Origin: Bin87 sp965220265
GTDB lineage: Bacteria; Chloroflexota; Dehalococcoidia; Lucifugimonadales; UBA3495
Assembly (NCBI GenBank): GCA_965220265.1
Contig: CBDCPM010000004.1
Span: 434,001-498,000 of the forward strand
Length of the DNA: 64,000 nucleotides
Direction of reading: 5' to 3'
Positions 55,786 through 64,000 of this stretch are shown piece by piece. Under the pieces are notes generated by a model. The model was given only the letters and a program-made list of their open reading frames with translations. It was not told the DNA's origin and searched no databases. Made by a program: the position numbers and the translations under genes. Every line of letters begins with the position of its first letter. Within the stretch, counting starts at the first letter, position 1.

Positions 55786-57123
55786 TTAACCCGAAACACC
55801 TGCCGGTTCCCTCGCAGGCTCCGGGGTCGGAGCCTGTGGCGGTTTGGCCGCCAGCGCCATGATCCCCGCCAAGAACACGGCCACGGCGAAAAACGTAAAC
55901 GGGATCTGGTAGCTGTCGAAATAGTCGAACATGAACCCGGCGATTACCGGCCCCAGCGCCTGTCCGCCCACCTGCACCGACATCGTCAATCCCCGTATTG
56001 TCCCCAGGTTCTGCCGCCCGTAGTAGTCCGCCCACACCAGCCGGATCAGCAGGTGCAGACCCCCCACGCCGAACCCGACCCCCGCTGCCGAGATTATCTC
56101 CGGCAGCAGCCAGTCGCTCATCACCGTCCCCGCCGCGGCCAGCGCCACCACGAACGCCGCGAACATCATCAGGAACCGGATGGGCATCCGCCGTGCCAGG
56201 GCCGCCCAGAAGAGGCTCGCCGGCATTTGGGCCAGGGCGAATATGCTCGCGCTCATCGCGGCGAACCGCGGGTCGACTCCCTGGCTGATGTAGTGGGAGA
56301 CCTGGTGCAGGCTCACTCCCGCCTGGACCATCATCCCGGCGCCGGAAAAGATCGCCAGGATCCAGAACGCCTGCGTTCGCAGCGCCTGCCCCACTGTGAA
56401 GTTGACCTCGGCGAAGCTACCCGGGTTGGCGGAACCTTCGGCAGCCTCGGAATTCTGGATTGCTGATCCATCCCGCGCCGGCGCCGGGTCAGGTTCCAGC
56501 CCCATATCCTCCGGCCGCCGTGCCACTAACAACAGGGACGGAACGACCCCCAGCGCGAACGTCAGAATCCCCAGGGTGACCCACGCCGTGCGCCAGTCAA
56601 ACCCGGTGATGATCAGCTGCATCGCCCAGGGCACTATGGCCAGGCCGGCCCCCTTGCCGACGGCGTCCACGGCCAGCCCCATCGGACGCCGTCGGATGAA
56701 CCAGTTGCTGACCGCCGTGGGCAGCCCGATCTCCATCGGCCCGGAGAAGATCATCCGGCCCGGAACGTACAGGAAATAGAAGGCCAGCGGATGGGTAACG
56801 AAAGCCAGCCCAATCGCCAGCGCCCCGGTGGCGAACGAACCGGTCGCCAGGATGACTCCCGCCCCGTACTTGTCCAGCCATCTCCCCACGATGGGCGAAA
56901 CGAAGACCGCGACCAGACCTCCCAGGCTGACCGCTCCCGAGAACATCCCCACCGACCAACCCATGGATTGGGTCATCGGAACAACGAACACGGAAAGGGT
57001 CGCCACCGCCATCACGGTGCGGGTGGACAGGCTCACCGCCACCCCGTTCCCCGCGATTACCCAGCCGTAGTAGAAGGGTAGGGCGTGGGCCAGCTTCGTC
57101 CGCCACACGGTAACGTTGGTCAT
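55786..57123 (-). CDS. MFS transporter, monocarboxylate-type
   Basis: A 445-residue major facilitator with 12 helices. It starts MTNVTVWRTKLAHALPFYYG and has WVIAGNGVAVSLSTRTVMAV, the loop GRWLDKYGAGVILATGSFAT (the RxGxR-like motif 2 of the superfamily) and IRRRPMGLAVDAVGKGAGLA. It is not a recent duplicate of the neighbour: sequences differ through most of the length. The N-terminal YYGWVI is common in monocarboxylate/oxalate antiporters of Chloroflexota. No linked enzyme gene suggests a substrate. Confidence 0.9.
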   Translation of the reverse strand: MTNVTVWRTKLAHALPFYYGWVIAGNGVAVSLSTRTVMAVATLSVFVVPMTQSMGWSVGMFSGAVSLGGLVAVFVSPIVGRWLDKYGAGVILATGSFATGALAIGLAFVTHPLAFYFLYVPGRMIFSGPMEIGLPTAVSNWFIRRRPMGLAVDAVGKGAGLAIVPWAMQLIITGFDWRTAWVTLGILTFALGVVPSLLLVARRPEDMGLEPDPAPARDGSAIQNSEAAEGSANPGSFAEVNFTVGQALRTQAFWILAIFSGAGMMVQAGVSLHQVSHYISQGVDPRFAAMSASIFALAQMPASLFWAALARRMPIRFLMMFAAFVVALAAAGTVMSDWLLPEIISAAGVGFGVGGLHLLIRLVWADYYGRQNLGTIRGLTMSVQVGGQALGPVIAGFMFDYFDSYQIPFTFFAVAVFLAGIMALAAKPPQAPTPEPAREPAGVSG

Positions 57124-57469
57124 CGCTCGACACCGAGAGCTGGCCGTTGCATACCAGTGCGACGCATTGCTGGGCCAGTCCCGCGTCGGTCGTCCCGCCT
57201 ATTGATCATTTGTGCAAAGCCCATAAAACGCATTCCGCAATCAGCGCATTCATGCACTGTACGCGAATCTTCGCCCGCACAAGTGGGCAGTAGGGACGAC
57301 TTTTGAGTGGGAATTCGATTTCCTGTTGCTCATTAATCCCGCCTATCAGACCAAACCAGAGCCTGCGGCGGAGACGCCAAGCAAGAAACCAGCAGAACGC
57401 ACACCAAAGCGTGCCACGTCCAAGCCATCACCCACCCATTCAAACAGGGGAGTCTAAAGAGAGCATCTT
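57124..57469. other. Intergenic region
   Basis: I see no gene, terminator or clear promoter for the reverse MFS gene. The last part (57360-57450) is purine-rich with no conserved frame. Confidence 0.4.
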
Positions 57470-57892
57470 AGAATCACTTTGGTGATTTCCATCCGCTGCC
57501 GTCGCACCCGTTGTCGTGGAAGATGGCGTTTGCGCGGGCACGGGAAGCCTACACTAGTCAGGATCCGATGCACCGTCTGGCGGCCGAGGTCAATGCCCTC
57601 CGGTTCCCGCAGCAACTCGGTCAGGTGGGTGTGGTTGGAGCCGGCGTAGGTGGTGCTGGCCAACCGCACCACTGCGGCGACTTCGTCGTCGGAGCCGGCG
57701 TTGCGGGGTCGCGCGGCCTCGATTCCCGTGGGCCAGTGCAGCAGCGCCCTCCTTGCGATAGCCCGCCAGAATGCGCCAGGTATGGCGTTCACTCACCCCC
57801 AGGATCTCGGCGGTCTGGGCTACCGATAGCTGGTGTTCCAAAACTGAGTTGAGCACGTGGAACCGTGTCTGTTCGATGGGGTTCAATGTCAA
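57470..57892 (-). pseudogene. ISNCY (IS1202-like) transposase remnant
   Basis: From 57892 the frame gives MTLNPIEQTRFHVLNSVLEH and the helix-turn-helix VAQTAEILGVSERHTWRILA. After a frame change near 57690 it continues with DEVAAVVRLASTTYAGSNHT and LGRQTVHRILTSVGFPCPRK, where the homology stops. About 140 N-terminal residues remain of a protein that normally exceeds 400. Confidence 0.7.
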
Positions 57893-58011
57893 GTCCTTTA
57901 TGGGACTTACATTTTCGCTGGTCCGTTAGCCACTGACCGAATCGCAGAGCATCCACGTGGCGCTCCCGAATGTTTCTGACCCACTTGGGCCCGGATATAG
58001 CCGCTGGCGCG

Positions 58012-58935
58012 CTAATCATGCGCGCCGGCGGCGGCATTCGTCGCCAGATCTCCGCCACAGTGGGGGCATACGCCGGCCGACTGGGTGCTGTTCCCGTTTT
58101 CCTCGTCGGCTGCGTTCGCCTCCATCATGGCGGCGCTCAGAATACCCGCCGGCAGGGCGAACAGACCGATGCCCAACACCGCAATTACCGCTGCCAGCAG
58201 CCGGCCCATGCCGGTCACCGGCACGTAGTCGCCATAGCCCACGGTGGTGAGGGTGACTACGCTCCACCACATGGCTGCGGGAATGCTGCTGAAAACCTCC
58301 GGCTGGGCCGCCGATTCGGCGAAATACATCAGCGCGGCGGCGATGACCAACACCACCAGCAACCCCGCCACTGCCGTGAGCAGCTGACCGCCCTTCAGTC
58401 GCAGGGCTAACCCCAATCGACGCCCGCCGGGGAAGTAACGCGCCAGCTTGGCCGAGCGGGTCAGCAGCCGCACTGCCAGCAGGAAGGAAAGGCTAAGGCT
58501 GTCGCCAGAGATCAGCAGTACGAAGATGGATACCACCGACGGGAGAATCGCGGCAGCGTCAACCAGTCCGGTCGGCGACAACACGAAGCGTAGACGCTGA
58601 CGCCATGGGTTCCCGGCCGCGTGAGCCTCAGGAGCCGCCCAGAAGCGCAGCCCGTATTCCACTAAAAACACTGCCACGGTGGAATACTCCACCAGGTGAA
58701 ACCAGATGGAATAGGTATTTTTCAGACTGGGTACTGTCCAGAGGATCAACGACAGGGTGTTGACCAGGATTACGGCTACCAGAAATATCTCCGGTATGAC
58801 GGAACCCCGCAGATGCGGACCATCGCCGGCGCCACCCTGCCGAAGGAGGTCAGGGGCTTCCAGCATGGCGTACACTCGACCGCGCAGACCGGTCGGACTG
58901 GCCGTGCGACTGTCAGCATTCGTTGTCGTATCCAT
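58012..58935 (-). CDS. Voltage-gated-type potassium channel with C-terminal zinc ribbon
   Basis: A 307-residue six-helix ion channel. After a hydrophilic start (about 45 residues) come S1-S4 (IPEIFLVAVILVNTLSLILW; VEYSTVAVFLVEYGLRFWAA; TGLVDAAAILPSVVSIFVLL; SFLLAVRLLTRSAKLARYFP, an S4 with few Arg/Lys) and the pore MWWSVVTLTTVGYGDYVPVT with the K+ filter TVGYGD near residue 231. The tail ends with VCPHCGGDL, a half zinc ribbon, which is unusual. Low S4 charge suggests weak voltage sensing. Reverse strand, divergent from nspC. Confidence 0.9.
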   Translation of the reverse strand: MDTTTNADSRTASPTGLRGRVYAMLEAPDLLRQGGAGDGPHLRGSVIPEIFLVAVILVNTLSLILWTVPSLKNTYSIWFHLVEYSTVAVFLVEYGLRFWAAPEAHAAGNPWRQRLRFVLSPTGLVDAAAILPSVVSIFVLLISGDSLSLSFLLAVRLLTRSAKLARYFPGGRRLGLALRLKGGQLLTAVAGLLVVLVIAAALMYFAESAAQPEVFSSIPAAMWWSVVTLTTVGYGDYVPVTGMGRLLAAVIAVLGIGLFALPAGILSAAMMEANAADEENGNSTQSAGVCPHCGGDLATNAAAGAHD

Positions 58936-59119
58936 CTGTTACCATCCTTTACCGGCGAACCCGGTTATCGAGTTGGTGCCGGTCGTCGGGGTCACCGTAC
59001 AATTTTGCACCCCGACGCGGCAATTCCGCCGTAATTTAAACACTGTCAACAAACTGTGTCGGTGTATGGGCGATCAGCTTCATTGCCGGTAACAAGGCGA
59101 TCAGTTGAGCTGACGACAA

Positions 59120-60316
59120 ATGAACGCTGCCACAGGATGGTCTGAACGAATGGGAGCCGTCGTCTCCGGTAACGTGCCGTTGGAAACTCCCGCATTCATC
59201 TACGACGAGGCGGGCATTGCCCGGTTGCTGGGGAAGGCGACAGAAATCCGGGATGCCAGCGGTTGCCGGTTGCTCTTCGCCGTGAAGTCCTTCTGCTTCC
59301 GCGACGTACTGGAGTTGATGGCCCCGCATTTGGACGGATTCGCGGTCAGTTCTCTCTTTGAGGCGATGCTGGCGCGGTCGGTTCTGGGCGACGGTGGCAC
59401 AGTGCATTTCACCGCGCCCGGGTTGCGGCCTCAGGATGCAGCGGACCTGGGTCAGCTTTGCGATCACGTTGCATTTAACTCTGTCAACCAGTGGCGCACG
59501 TTTCAGGACACCCTGGGGACGCAGGTCAGTTGCGGCCTGCGAGTGAACCCTGAACTGTCTTTCATCGGTGATCCCCGTTATGACCCGTGCCGGCCCAGTT
59601 CCCGGCTGGGCGAGCCGCTGGCGACGGTGGCCGAGGTCCTTGACGAGCCGGATTCCGTCTCGGGCCTGTTGCTCCACTCCAACTGCGATGCTACCGACTT
59701 CGGCCAGCTGGAAGCAACGGTCGACCGAATGCACCGCCGGCTAGGGCGCCGATTGGAGGACGGCCGGCTGCGGTGGGTCAACCTGGGGGGCGGCTACCTG
59801 CTTGAAGATGAACCCGATGGCGAGACCCCTGACATGACACCGTTGTACCGCACTCTGGAGTTTCTGCAACGGCAATGCGGCCTGGAGACGATCATAGAAC
59901 CGGGGGCCGCCCTGATACGCGCGGCCGGCTATCTCGTAGCCACCGTGTTGGAACTCCAGATACGGGACGGCCACCGAATGGCGATCCTGGACACCACGGT
60001 GAGCCATATGCCGGAAGTTTTCGAGTATCAGTATGAACCGGACGTCCTGGGACACCGGGACGACGCCGAATGGGCCTGCACGCTGGCAGGATGTACCTGC
60101 CTCGCCGGAGACGTCTTTGGGGAGTACCGCTTTGACCGTCCCCTGGCGGTGGGGGACCGGGTGGCGTTTCTCAACATGGGCGCCTACACCCTCGTCAAGG
60201 CCCATATGTTTAACGGCGTCGCCCTACCGACGATTTACGCCCTTACCTCGAACGGCGATCTGCTGCTGAAGCGAGGATACACCTACGCCGATTTCGCAGC
60301 ACGATGGGGAGGATGA
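59120..60316 (+). CDS. nspC: Carboxynorspermidine decarboxylase-like PLP enzyme
   Basis: A 398-residue alanine-racemase-fold decarboxylase. LLFAVKSFCFRDVLELMAPH holds the PLP lysine (Lys56). LLHSNCDATDFGQLEATVDR, WVNLGGGYLLEDE, LETIIEPGAALIRAAGYLVA and LAGCTCLAGDVFGEYRFDRP correspond to NspC motifs, the last containing the active-site Cys and Asp. NspC makes norspermidine or spermidine from the carboxy forms. Residues 1-19 before LETPAFIYDE may be partly non-native; M11 is an alternative start. It overlaps the DUF3326 gene by 13 bases. No carboxynorspermidine dehydrogenase gene is in the window. Confidence 0.85.
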   Translation: MNAATGWSERMGAVVSGNVPLETPAFIYDEAGIARLLGKATEIRDASGCRLLFAVKSFCFRDVLELMAPHLDGFAVSSLFEAMLARSVLGDGGTVHFTAPGLRPQDAADLGQLCDHVAFNSVNQWRTFQDTLGTQVSCGLRVNPELSFIGDPRYDPCRPSSRLGEPLATVAEVLDEPDSVSGLLLHSNCDATDFGQLEATVDRMHRRLGRRLEDGRLRWVNLGGGYLLEDEPDGETPDMTPLYRTLEFLQRQCGLETIIEPGAALIRAAGYLVATVLELQIRDGHRMAILDTTVSHMPEVFEYQYEPDVLGHRDDAEWACTLAGCTCLAGDVFGEYRFDRPLAVGDRVAFLNMGAYTLVKAHMFNGVALPTIYALTSNGDLLLKRGYTYADFAARWGG

Positions 60317-61680
60317 GCTACGTCATGGCGACTGCGGAACTGTACGAACGCGAGCTGATTGTCCCCGCGACCACGTCGACAACCAACCTGCGCCGGCGGT
60401 TGTGTCAAGCCGTGACGCAGCAACTGCAACCGGGCGAGGTTCCTATCAGGCTGGCCGTGACGGGCCGGGTGCTGATCCCGGGTTCCGATCAAGAGGGGCA
60501 CCATTGCGAAATCGGTCTGCTGCGCTCGGTGGACAGCAATCACCGCTCCGCGTCCATTTTCCGCCTGGACCGCCGGCCTGTGGAAAACGCCCAGCAGTTC
60601 AACGCGGTTCTTCTGGTGCCGACCGGAGTGGGGGCGGAGATCGGCGGCCACGCCGGGGATGCGATGCCAGTGGCCGCCCTGCTGGCCTCGGTCTGCGACA
60701 CGCTGATCACCCATCCCAACGTGGTGAACGCATCGGACGTCATCGAGATGCCGGCCAACTCCCTGTACGTTGAGGGCAGCGTCATCGCCCGGCTGCTGCT
60801 TGGCCAGGTGGGTCTGCAACGGGTCCGCAACAATCGTTTGCTGGTGGTGCTCGGGCCCCATGACGACGAACTCTTCGTCCATGCGGCCATTAACTCAATC
60901 AACGCGGCGCGAACGTCCTATGGCCTGTTCCAGCCGCAGGTTCTCCGGCTGGAACAGGGCCTTGAAATGGACTCCCACTATGCACGGTCGGGACGGGCCG
61001 CCGGTAAGGTGCGGGGGCTGGAGCCGCTGTTTGCGGAATTGGACCGGCGGCGAAACGAATATGACGCGGTGGCCATCACATCGCTGATTGGCGTGCCGTC
61101 CGGCTACCACTTCGAATACTTTGACCGGATGGGCGACATGGTCAACCCATGGGGCGGGGTGGAAGCGATGCTGACCCACGCGGTCTCGGCCCTGTACGAC
61201 GTGCCGTCGGCCCATGCCCCGATGCTGGAAAGCCGGGAGATTGCCAACGCCGACCCCGGGGTGGTCGATCCTCGTATGGCGGCCGAGGCCGTGTCGCTGG
61301 CGATGATCCAGTGCATCCTGAAAGGTCTGCAGCGCAGTCCCCGACTCGTTACCGACCCGGAAGCCCGACGGCACCACAGTGTGTTCAACGCATCCGACGT
61401 GTCGTGCCTGGTGATCCCTGACGGATGTGTGGGGTTGCCCACCCTGGCGGCGCTGGAGCAGGGCATCTCCACCATTGCCGTGCGGGAGAACCGCAACCTG
61501 ATGAGCAACGACCTGACGGAACTGCCGTGGGCCCCGGGTCAGCTACACATCGTGGAGAACTACTGGGAGGCCGCCGGCGTAATGGCGGCGCTACGGGCGG
61601 GCGTGGACCCGACCACAGTGCGCCGGCCGCTGGCGGGGGCGCAGGTTACGGGGTTGCGAGAACAGACCGCCAGCATTTGA
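60304..61680 (+). CDS. DUF3326 family protein
   Basis: A 458-residue protein of unknown function. FNAVLLVPTGVGAEIGGHAG, DTLITHPNVVNASDVIEMPA and YVEGSVIARLLLGQVGLQRV are the hallmark blocks of DUF3326, known from cyanobacteria and plastids. The C-terminal half has NPWGGVEAMLTHAVSALYDV, SAHAPMLESREIANADPGVV and VIPDGCVGLPTLAALEQGIS. The N-terminal 90 residues are an addition or divergent region compared with short homologues. The 13-base overlap with nspC means translational coupling, which ties this unknown family to polyamine metabolism here. Starts at 60313 or 60325 are also possible. Confidence 0.85.
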   Translation: MGRMSYVMATAELYERELIVPATTSTTNLRRRLCQAVTQQLQPGEVPIRLAVTGRVLIPGSDQEGHHCEIGLLRSVDSNHRSASIFRLDRRPVENAQQFNAVLLVPTGVGAEIGGHAGDAMPVAALLASVCDTLITHPNVVNASDVIEMPANSLYVEGSVIARLLLGQVGLQRVRNNRLLVVLGPHDDELFVHAAINSINAARTSYGLFQPQVLRLEQGLEMDSHYARSGRAAGKVRGLEPLFAELDRRRNEYDAVAITSLIGVPSGYHFEYFDRMGDMVNPWGGVEAMLTHAVSALYDVPSAHAPMLESREIANADPGVVDPRMAAEAVSLAMIQCILKGLQRSPRLVTDPEARRHHSVFNASDVSCLVIPDGCVGLPTLAALEQGISTIAVRENRNLMSNDLTELPWAPGQLHIVENYWEAAGVMAALRAGVDPTTVRRPLAGAQVTGLREQTASI

Positions 61681-61734
61681 TGGGGCGGCGACGGGCGTAT
61701 CGTGCTGGGCCCGTCTGCCTACTCGGCCGGCCCG

Positions 61735-62013
61735 TCAACCGGGCAGCAGGCCGTCGCCGATGAAAATGTGCTCCGCTTCGTCCAGCGTAAGGTCCGTTTC
61801 CGGCAGGATCAGATCCGATTCCACCAATTGGTCAAGCGGCAACGGTTCGCCCCGGTCTCGTACCAGCCGGAACATTTCGTCCAGTAGCGATTGGAATTGG
61901 GCGCCGTCCTCTGTGGCCACCGCCTCCACCATGCGGTTGTCAATGTCGTTCAGGTCATCGATGACCGACCCGGGTAGGTTGAACTGCCCTTCGCCAAGTA
62001 TCCGTACTATCAA
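61735..62013 (-). CDS. pspAA: PspA-associated protein PspAA
   Basis: A 92-residue protein starting MIVRILGEGQFNLPGSVIDD, the standard opening of PspAA, with LNDIDNRMVEAVATEDGAQF and LDEMFRLVRDRGEPLPLDQL. It is a small domain found next to PspA in phage-shock-type loci and is thought to modulate PspA. It follows pspA by 78 bases in the same direction. Confidence 0.88.
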   Translation of the reverse strand: MIVRILGEGQFNLPGSVIDDLNDIDNRMVEAVATEDGAQFQSLLDEMFRLVRDRGEPLPLDQLVESDLILPETDLTLDEAEHIFIGDGLLPG

Positions 62014-62091
62014 ATTCAGCGCTCCAGTATTGTGCGACGGAGTGGGGTGGCAACCACAGGATTCGGCGGATTTGCCTTGCCGTATCCGTGG

Positions 62092-62814
62092 TCAGGCGCT
62101 CCCCCCGCTGGGCGGGGCCGCCGCGCTGTTGTTTTTCAGCGCGGCGAGTTCAGCCTCCACGCTGCTGGAAGTCGAAATCTGCGCCAGTTCCCGGTCGATG
62201 TCATCCCGGGGGCCAGTGATGTCGTCCAGCACGCCGGAGGCAACCAGTTCGTCGATGGCGCCGGCCTTGGCCCGCATCTGGTCCGTCTTGTTCTCGGCGC
62301 GCTGCACCGCCATCGAAACGTCTCCCATCTCCTCGGAGATGCCGCCCAGCGCGGCGCCGATGCGCACCTGAGCCTGAGCCGCCGTATACTGTGCCTTGAT
62401 GATTTCCTTCTGGTTGCGGAAGGCATCCACCTTGGCCTGCAAGCGTTGCTCGGCCTGGGTCAATTTTTCCTGCTCCCGTTCCATGCCGGCGATCTGCTCG
62501 TCCAGTCCCTCCAGCTCCGCCAGGGCGGTCTGCTTGCGCTGCAGGGCCAGCCGGGCGAGGTCCTCCCGGTCTGCGTCCAGCGCCTGGCGAGCCTGACGGT
62601 CCAGCCGGGTGATGTTCTCCCCGACCCGCTCGGCCTGCTGCTGGATGCGTCGCTTGGCGGTCACCATCTCGACCACTCCGCGCTTGACGTTCTGTAGCAT
62701 CTCCAGCTGTTTCTCATACGAGTAGTCCAGCGTCTCCCGGGGGTCCTCAGCAGAGTCGAGCATGCGGTTCATCTTGGATTTAACGATGGTGGACATTCGG
62801 GAAAACATTCCCAT
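62092..62814 (-). CDS. pspA: PspA/IM30 family membrane-stress protein
   Basis: A 240-residue, almost fully helical ESCRT-III-like protein. The N-terminal helix MGMFSRMSTIVKSKMNRMLD is the membrane-binding anchor; DPRETLDYSYEKQLEMLQNV and the long coiled coil to residue 200 (LARLALQRKQTALAELEGLD) are typical. The tail is low-complexity. The protein assembles on the inner face of the cytoplasmic membrane under stress. It is the centre of a locus with PspAA, a small membrane protein, DUF4178 and DUF350. Confidence 0.95.
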   Translation of the reverse strand: MGMFSRMSTIVKSKMNRMLDSAEDPRETLDYSYEKQLEMLQNVKRGVVEMVTAKRRIQQQAERVGENITRLDRQARQALDADREDLARLALQRKQTALAELEGLDEQIAGMEREQEKLTQAEQRLQAKVDAFRNQKEIIKAQYTAAQAQVRIGAALGGISEEMGDVSMAVQRAENKTDQMRAKAGAIDELVASGVLDDITGPRDDIDRELAQISTSSSVEAELAALKNNSAAAPPSGGSA

Positions 62815-62881
62815 AATCTCAATTTCCTCCTGTTGATAATCGGGTACGTTGTACCCCGGGTTCGGCCAGTCGGCCGACTGT

Positions 62882-63058
62882 TCAATAGCCGCGTTTCGAT
62901 CCGAAGAAGGCCCAGCCCAACATCACCACCGCCGCCAGGATGCAAAGCACGCCGGCGATGCGGAGCAGGAAATCCAACACGCCAATCACCATCAGTATGC
63001 CCAGCGCCAGCAGGGCTAGTCCCAGCAATATGCCGGCTGCTTTACTCAATCCCCCCAT
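62882..63058 (-). CDS. Small two-helix membrane protein
   Basis: A 58-residue protein starting MGGLSKAAGILLGLALLALG, with GGAGG 6-7 bases before the ATG at 63058. Two hydrophobic helices (ILLGLALLALGILMVIGVLD, IAGVLCILAAVVMLGWAFFG) and a basic end (SKRGY). It resembles small Psp-locus membrane proteins by position only. It lies 67 bases upstream of pspA, probably in the same transcript. Confidence 0.75.
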   Translation of the reverse strand: MGGLSKAAGILLGLALLALGILMVIGVLDFLLRIAGVLCILAAVVMLGWAFFGSKRGY

Positions 63059-63232
63059 TGGGCTTCCTCCGTCGGTGGTTGATATGAGTAGAGGATAATG
63101 GGCGTCGCCGGCGGCGGTCAAGCGGGGCCTTCCTCTGAGGGCCGCCGCCCTGGGCTATAATGCGGCATCCGGCAACCGTGGGGCTGCCCGGTCTCTGCGG
63201 TTCCCATCCTTCCTCCGGCAGGTGAAGCCATC

Positions 63233-63874
63233 ATGAGCAAGCAATCATCGTTGGGCCGGCTATTGGGCCGAATCATGGGCCGCGGAAACAACCGGCCGCC
63301 CGGCCGGACTGACCGACTGGCCGTCGACAACAGCATCCGAGCCGCCCGGGTCGGAGACGTGGTGATGGTGCAAGGCCTCAGCCTGGACTACGACGATGCC
63401 TATCTGGTGGTGGAACACGTGCATCGCTGCGCCGGTAGCGGCATCGAGTGGCGCGAGATAGTGGCCGCCGACGCCCGCCGGCAGGTGCGGCTGGAGTGGT
63501 CCGGTGACGGAGATAACCTTTTCGTCACCGCGGCCGCAGACCCCCGGCCGATGGGGCTGGACTCCATCGGTTTGACCGAGGATGACCTGATCGCGCTGGA
63601 CGAAGCGCACTCGATCGACAACGGCGTAATCATTGAAGAACGGCGTTATTCGTATCGCAACAGCTTCGAAGCGATTTACTACCGGAACAATCAAATGGAC
63701 GAGGGTGAAGGCTTCTACATGTGGGAGTTCGTGGCGGACGACGGGCAGGACATGCTGGCAATCACCAAGTTCGAGGGCATTCCTTTTGAAGCCCACTTCA
63801 GCGACATCATCCATCCGGATGCTGTGGCGCTGTACCCGGGAGAGCGATCAGAGACCCAACGACGATACGACTGA
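63233..63874 (+). CDS. DUF4178 domain protein
   Basis: A 213-residue soluble protein. After a basic start (SLGRLLGRIMGRGNNRPPGR) it shows IRAARVGDVVMVQGLSLDYD, LVVEHVHRCAGSGIEWREIV, and YRNSFEAIYYRNNQMDEGEG, MWEFVADDGQDMLAITKFEG, typical of DUF4178 beta-rich domains. These are repeatedly found with PspA, DUF350 and spermidine-synthase-like genes in membrane-stress loci. It is divergent from the pspA transcript and followed at 63891 by DUF350. Confidence 0.82.
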   Translation: MSKQSSLGRLLGRIMGRGNNRPPGRTDRLAVDNSIRAARVGDVVMVQGLSLDYDDAYLVVEHVHRCAGSGIEWREIVAADARRQVRLEWSGDGDNLFVTAAADPRPMGLDSIGLTEDDLIALDEAHSIDNGVIIEERRYSYRNSFEAIYYRNNQMDEGEGFYMWEFVADDGQDMLAITKFEGIPFEAHFSDIIHPDAVALYPGERSETQRRYD

Positions 63875-63890
63875 ATGGAGAACGTGCCAA

Positions 63891-64000
63891 GTGGACATAC
63901 TGATTGACATATTGACCTTTCTTCCCCGTGGGCTGGTCTATGTTGCGTTGGGGCTGGTGGTATTGACCCTGGCGAAACTGGCCCGCGATATTGTCACTCG
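63891..64000 (+). CDS. DUF350 family membrane protein, 5' part (runs off the right edge)
   Basis: A GTG start at 63891 with GGAG about 10 bases upstream gives MDILIDILTFLPRGLVYVAL followed by a hydrophobic helix (GLVVLTLAKLARDIVTR), the usual start of DUF350 proteins. Only 36 codons are in the window. It follows DUF4178 by 16 bases, as in many Psp-type loci. Confidence 0.65.
   Translation, partial: MDILIDILTFLPRGLVYVALGLVVLTLAKLARDIVT

Overview
The window looks like chromosomal DNA from a GC-rich, uncultured Chloroflexota bacterium, probably of the SAR202/Dehalococcoidia side of the phylum. This rests on the mix of an RNase Y - YmdB - PHP - PlsY gene run, recA-recX, a FabF - FolC - NDUFA9-like SDR run, an LLM flavin oxidoreductase, PaREP1/Uma2/DUF3500 remnants and a very heavy insertion-sequence load. 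The phylum is an inference from gene content, not from a marker search. No rRNA, tRNA or CRISPR array was seen.

Layout. 1-15.4 kb is an accessory, decaying zone: the 5' end of an LLM oxidoreductase; a lipoprotein fused in frame to scraps of an IS1380 transposase and a tyrosine recombinase; an rve-type IS; an MBL hydrolase / membrane protein pair broken by a frameshift and an IS5 element; an IS1380 element; a frameshifted replication module (CHC2 primase-TOPRIM, RepA-like ATPase, one unknown protein); another IS5; a PaREP1 pseudogene; and an ISAs1 element with a MITE inside it. 15.4-21.0 kb is mostly housekeeping: a small SWIM-like zinc protein, convergent with the operon SDR-folC-fabF, then a frameshifted MFS transporter. 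21.2-26.0 kb is a nested array IS5-IS701-IS5-IS701. 26-34.2 kb is an intact core: a PNPOx-like flavoprotein, rny, ymdB, PHP phosphoesterase, plsY, a B-box membrane protein, recX, recA and a UXX-star thioredoxin-fold protein.

34.3-44.9 kb is again decayed: a MITE, two IS630 elements, two IS5 elements, a DUF3500 lipoprotein remnant, a giant exported protein with ten PPC-like repeats broken by several frameshifts and a MITE, and an IS-split Uma2 gene. 45-50.5 kb is the most interesting part: five intact, tightly packed reverse-strand genes with an SNF2 helicase, a BREX-type (DUF2791/BrxD-like) P-loop ATPase, a second member of that family without a recognisable P-loop, and two unknown proteins. 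This has the look of an uncharacterised defence or DNA-processing cassette. 50.6-53.9 kb holds a truncated IS1380, an IS110 element with a candidate bridge-RNA region, and another IS5. 54-57.1 kb has two convergent MFS transporters; 57.5-57.9 kb an ISNCY-type remnant; 58 kb a Kv-type channel. 59.1-64 kb joins polyamine metabolism (NspC-like decarboxylase overlapping a DUF3326 gene) to a membrane-stress locus (PspA, PspAA, small membrane protein, DUF4178, DUF350).

Two general patterns stand out. First, housekeeping genes are intact while frameshifts, stop codons, IS insertions and short tandem duplications cluster in accessory genes; this argues for real decay, although several indels lie in homopolymers and read-level checking is needed. 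Second, three 114-bp MITE copies, each flanked by a perfect 8-bp target duplication, form a small mobile family with IS66-like ends.
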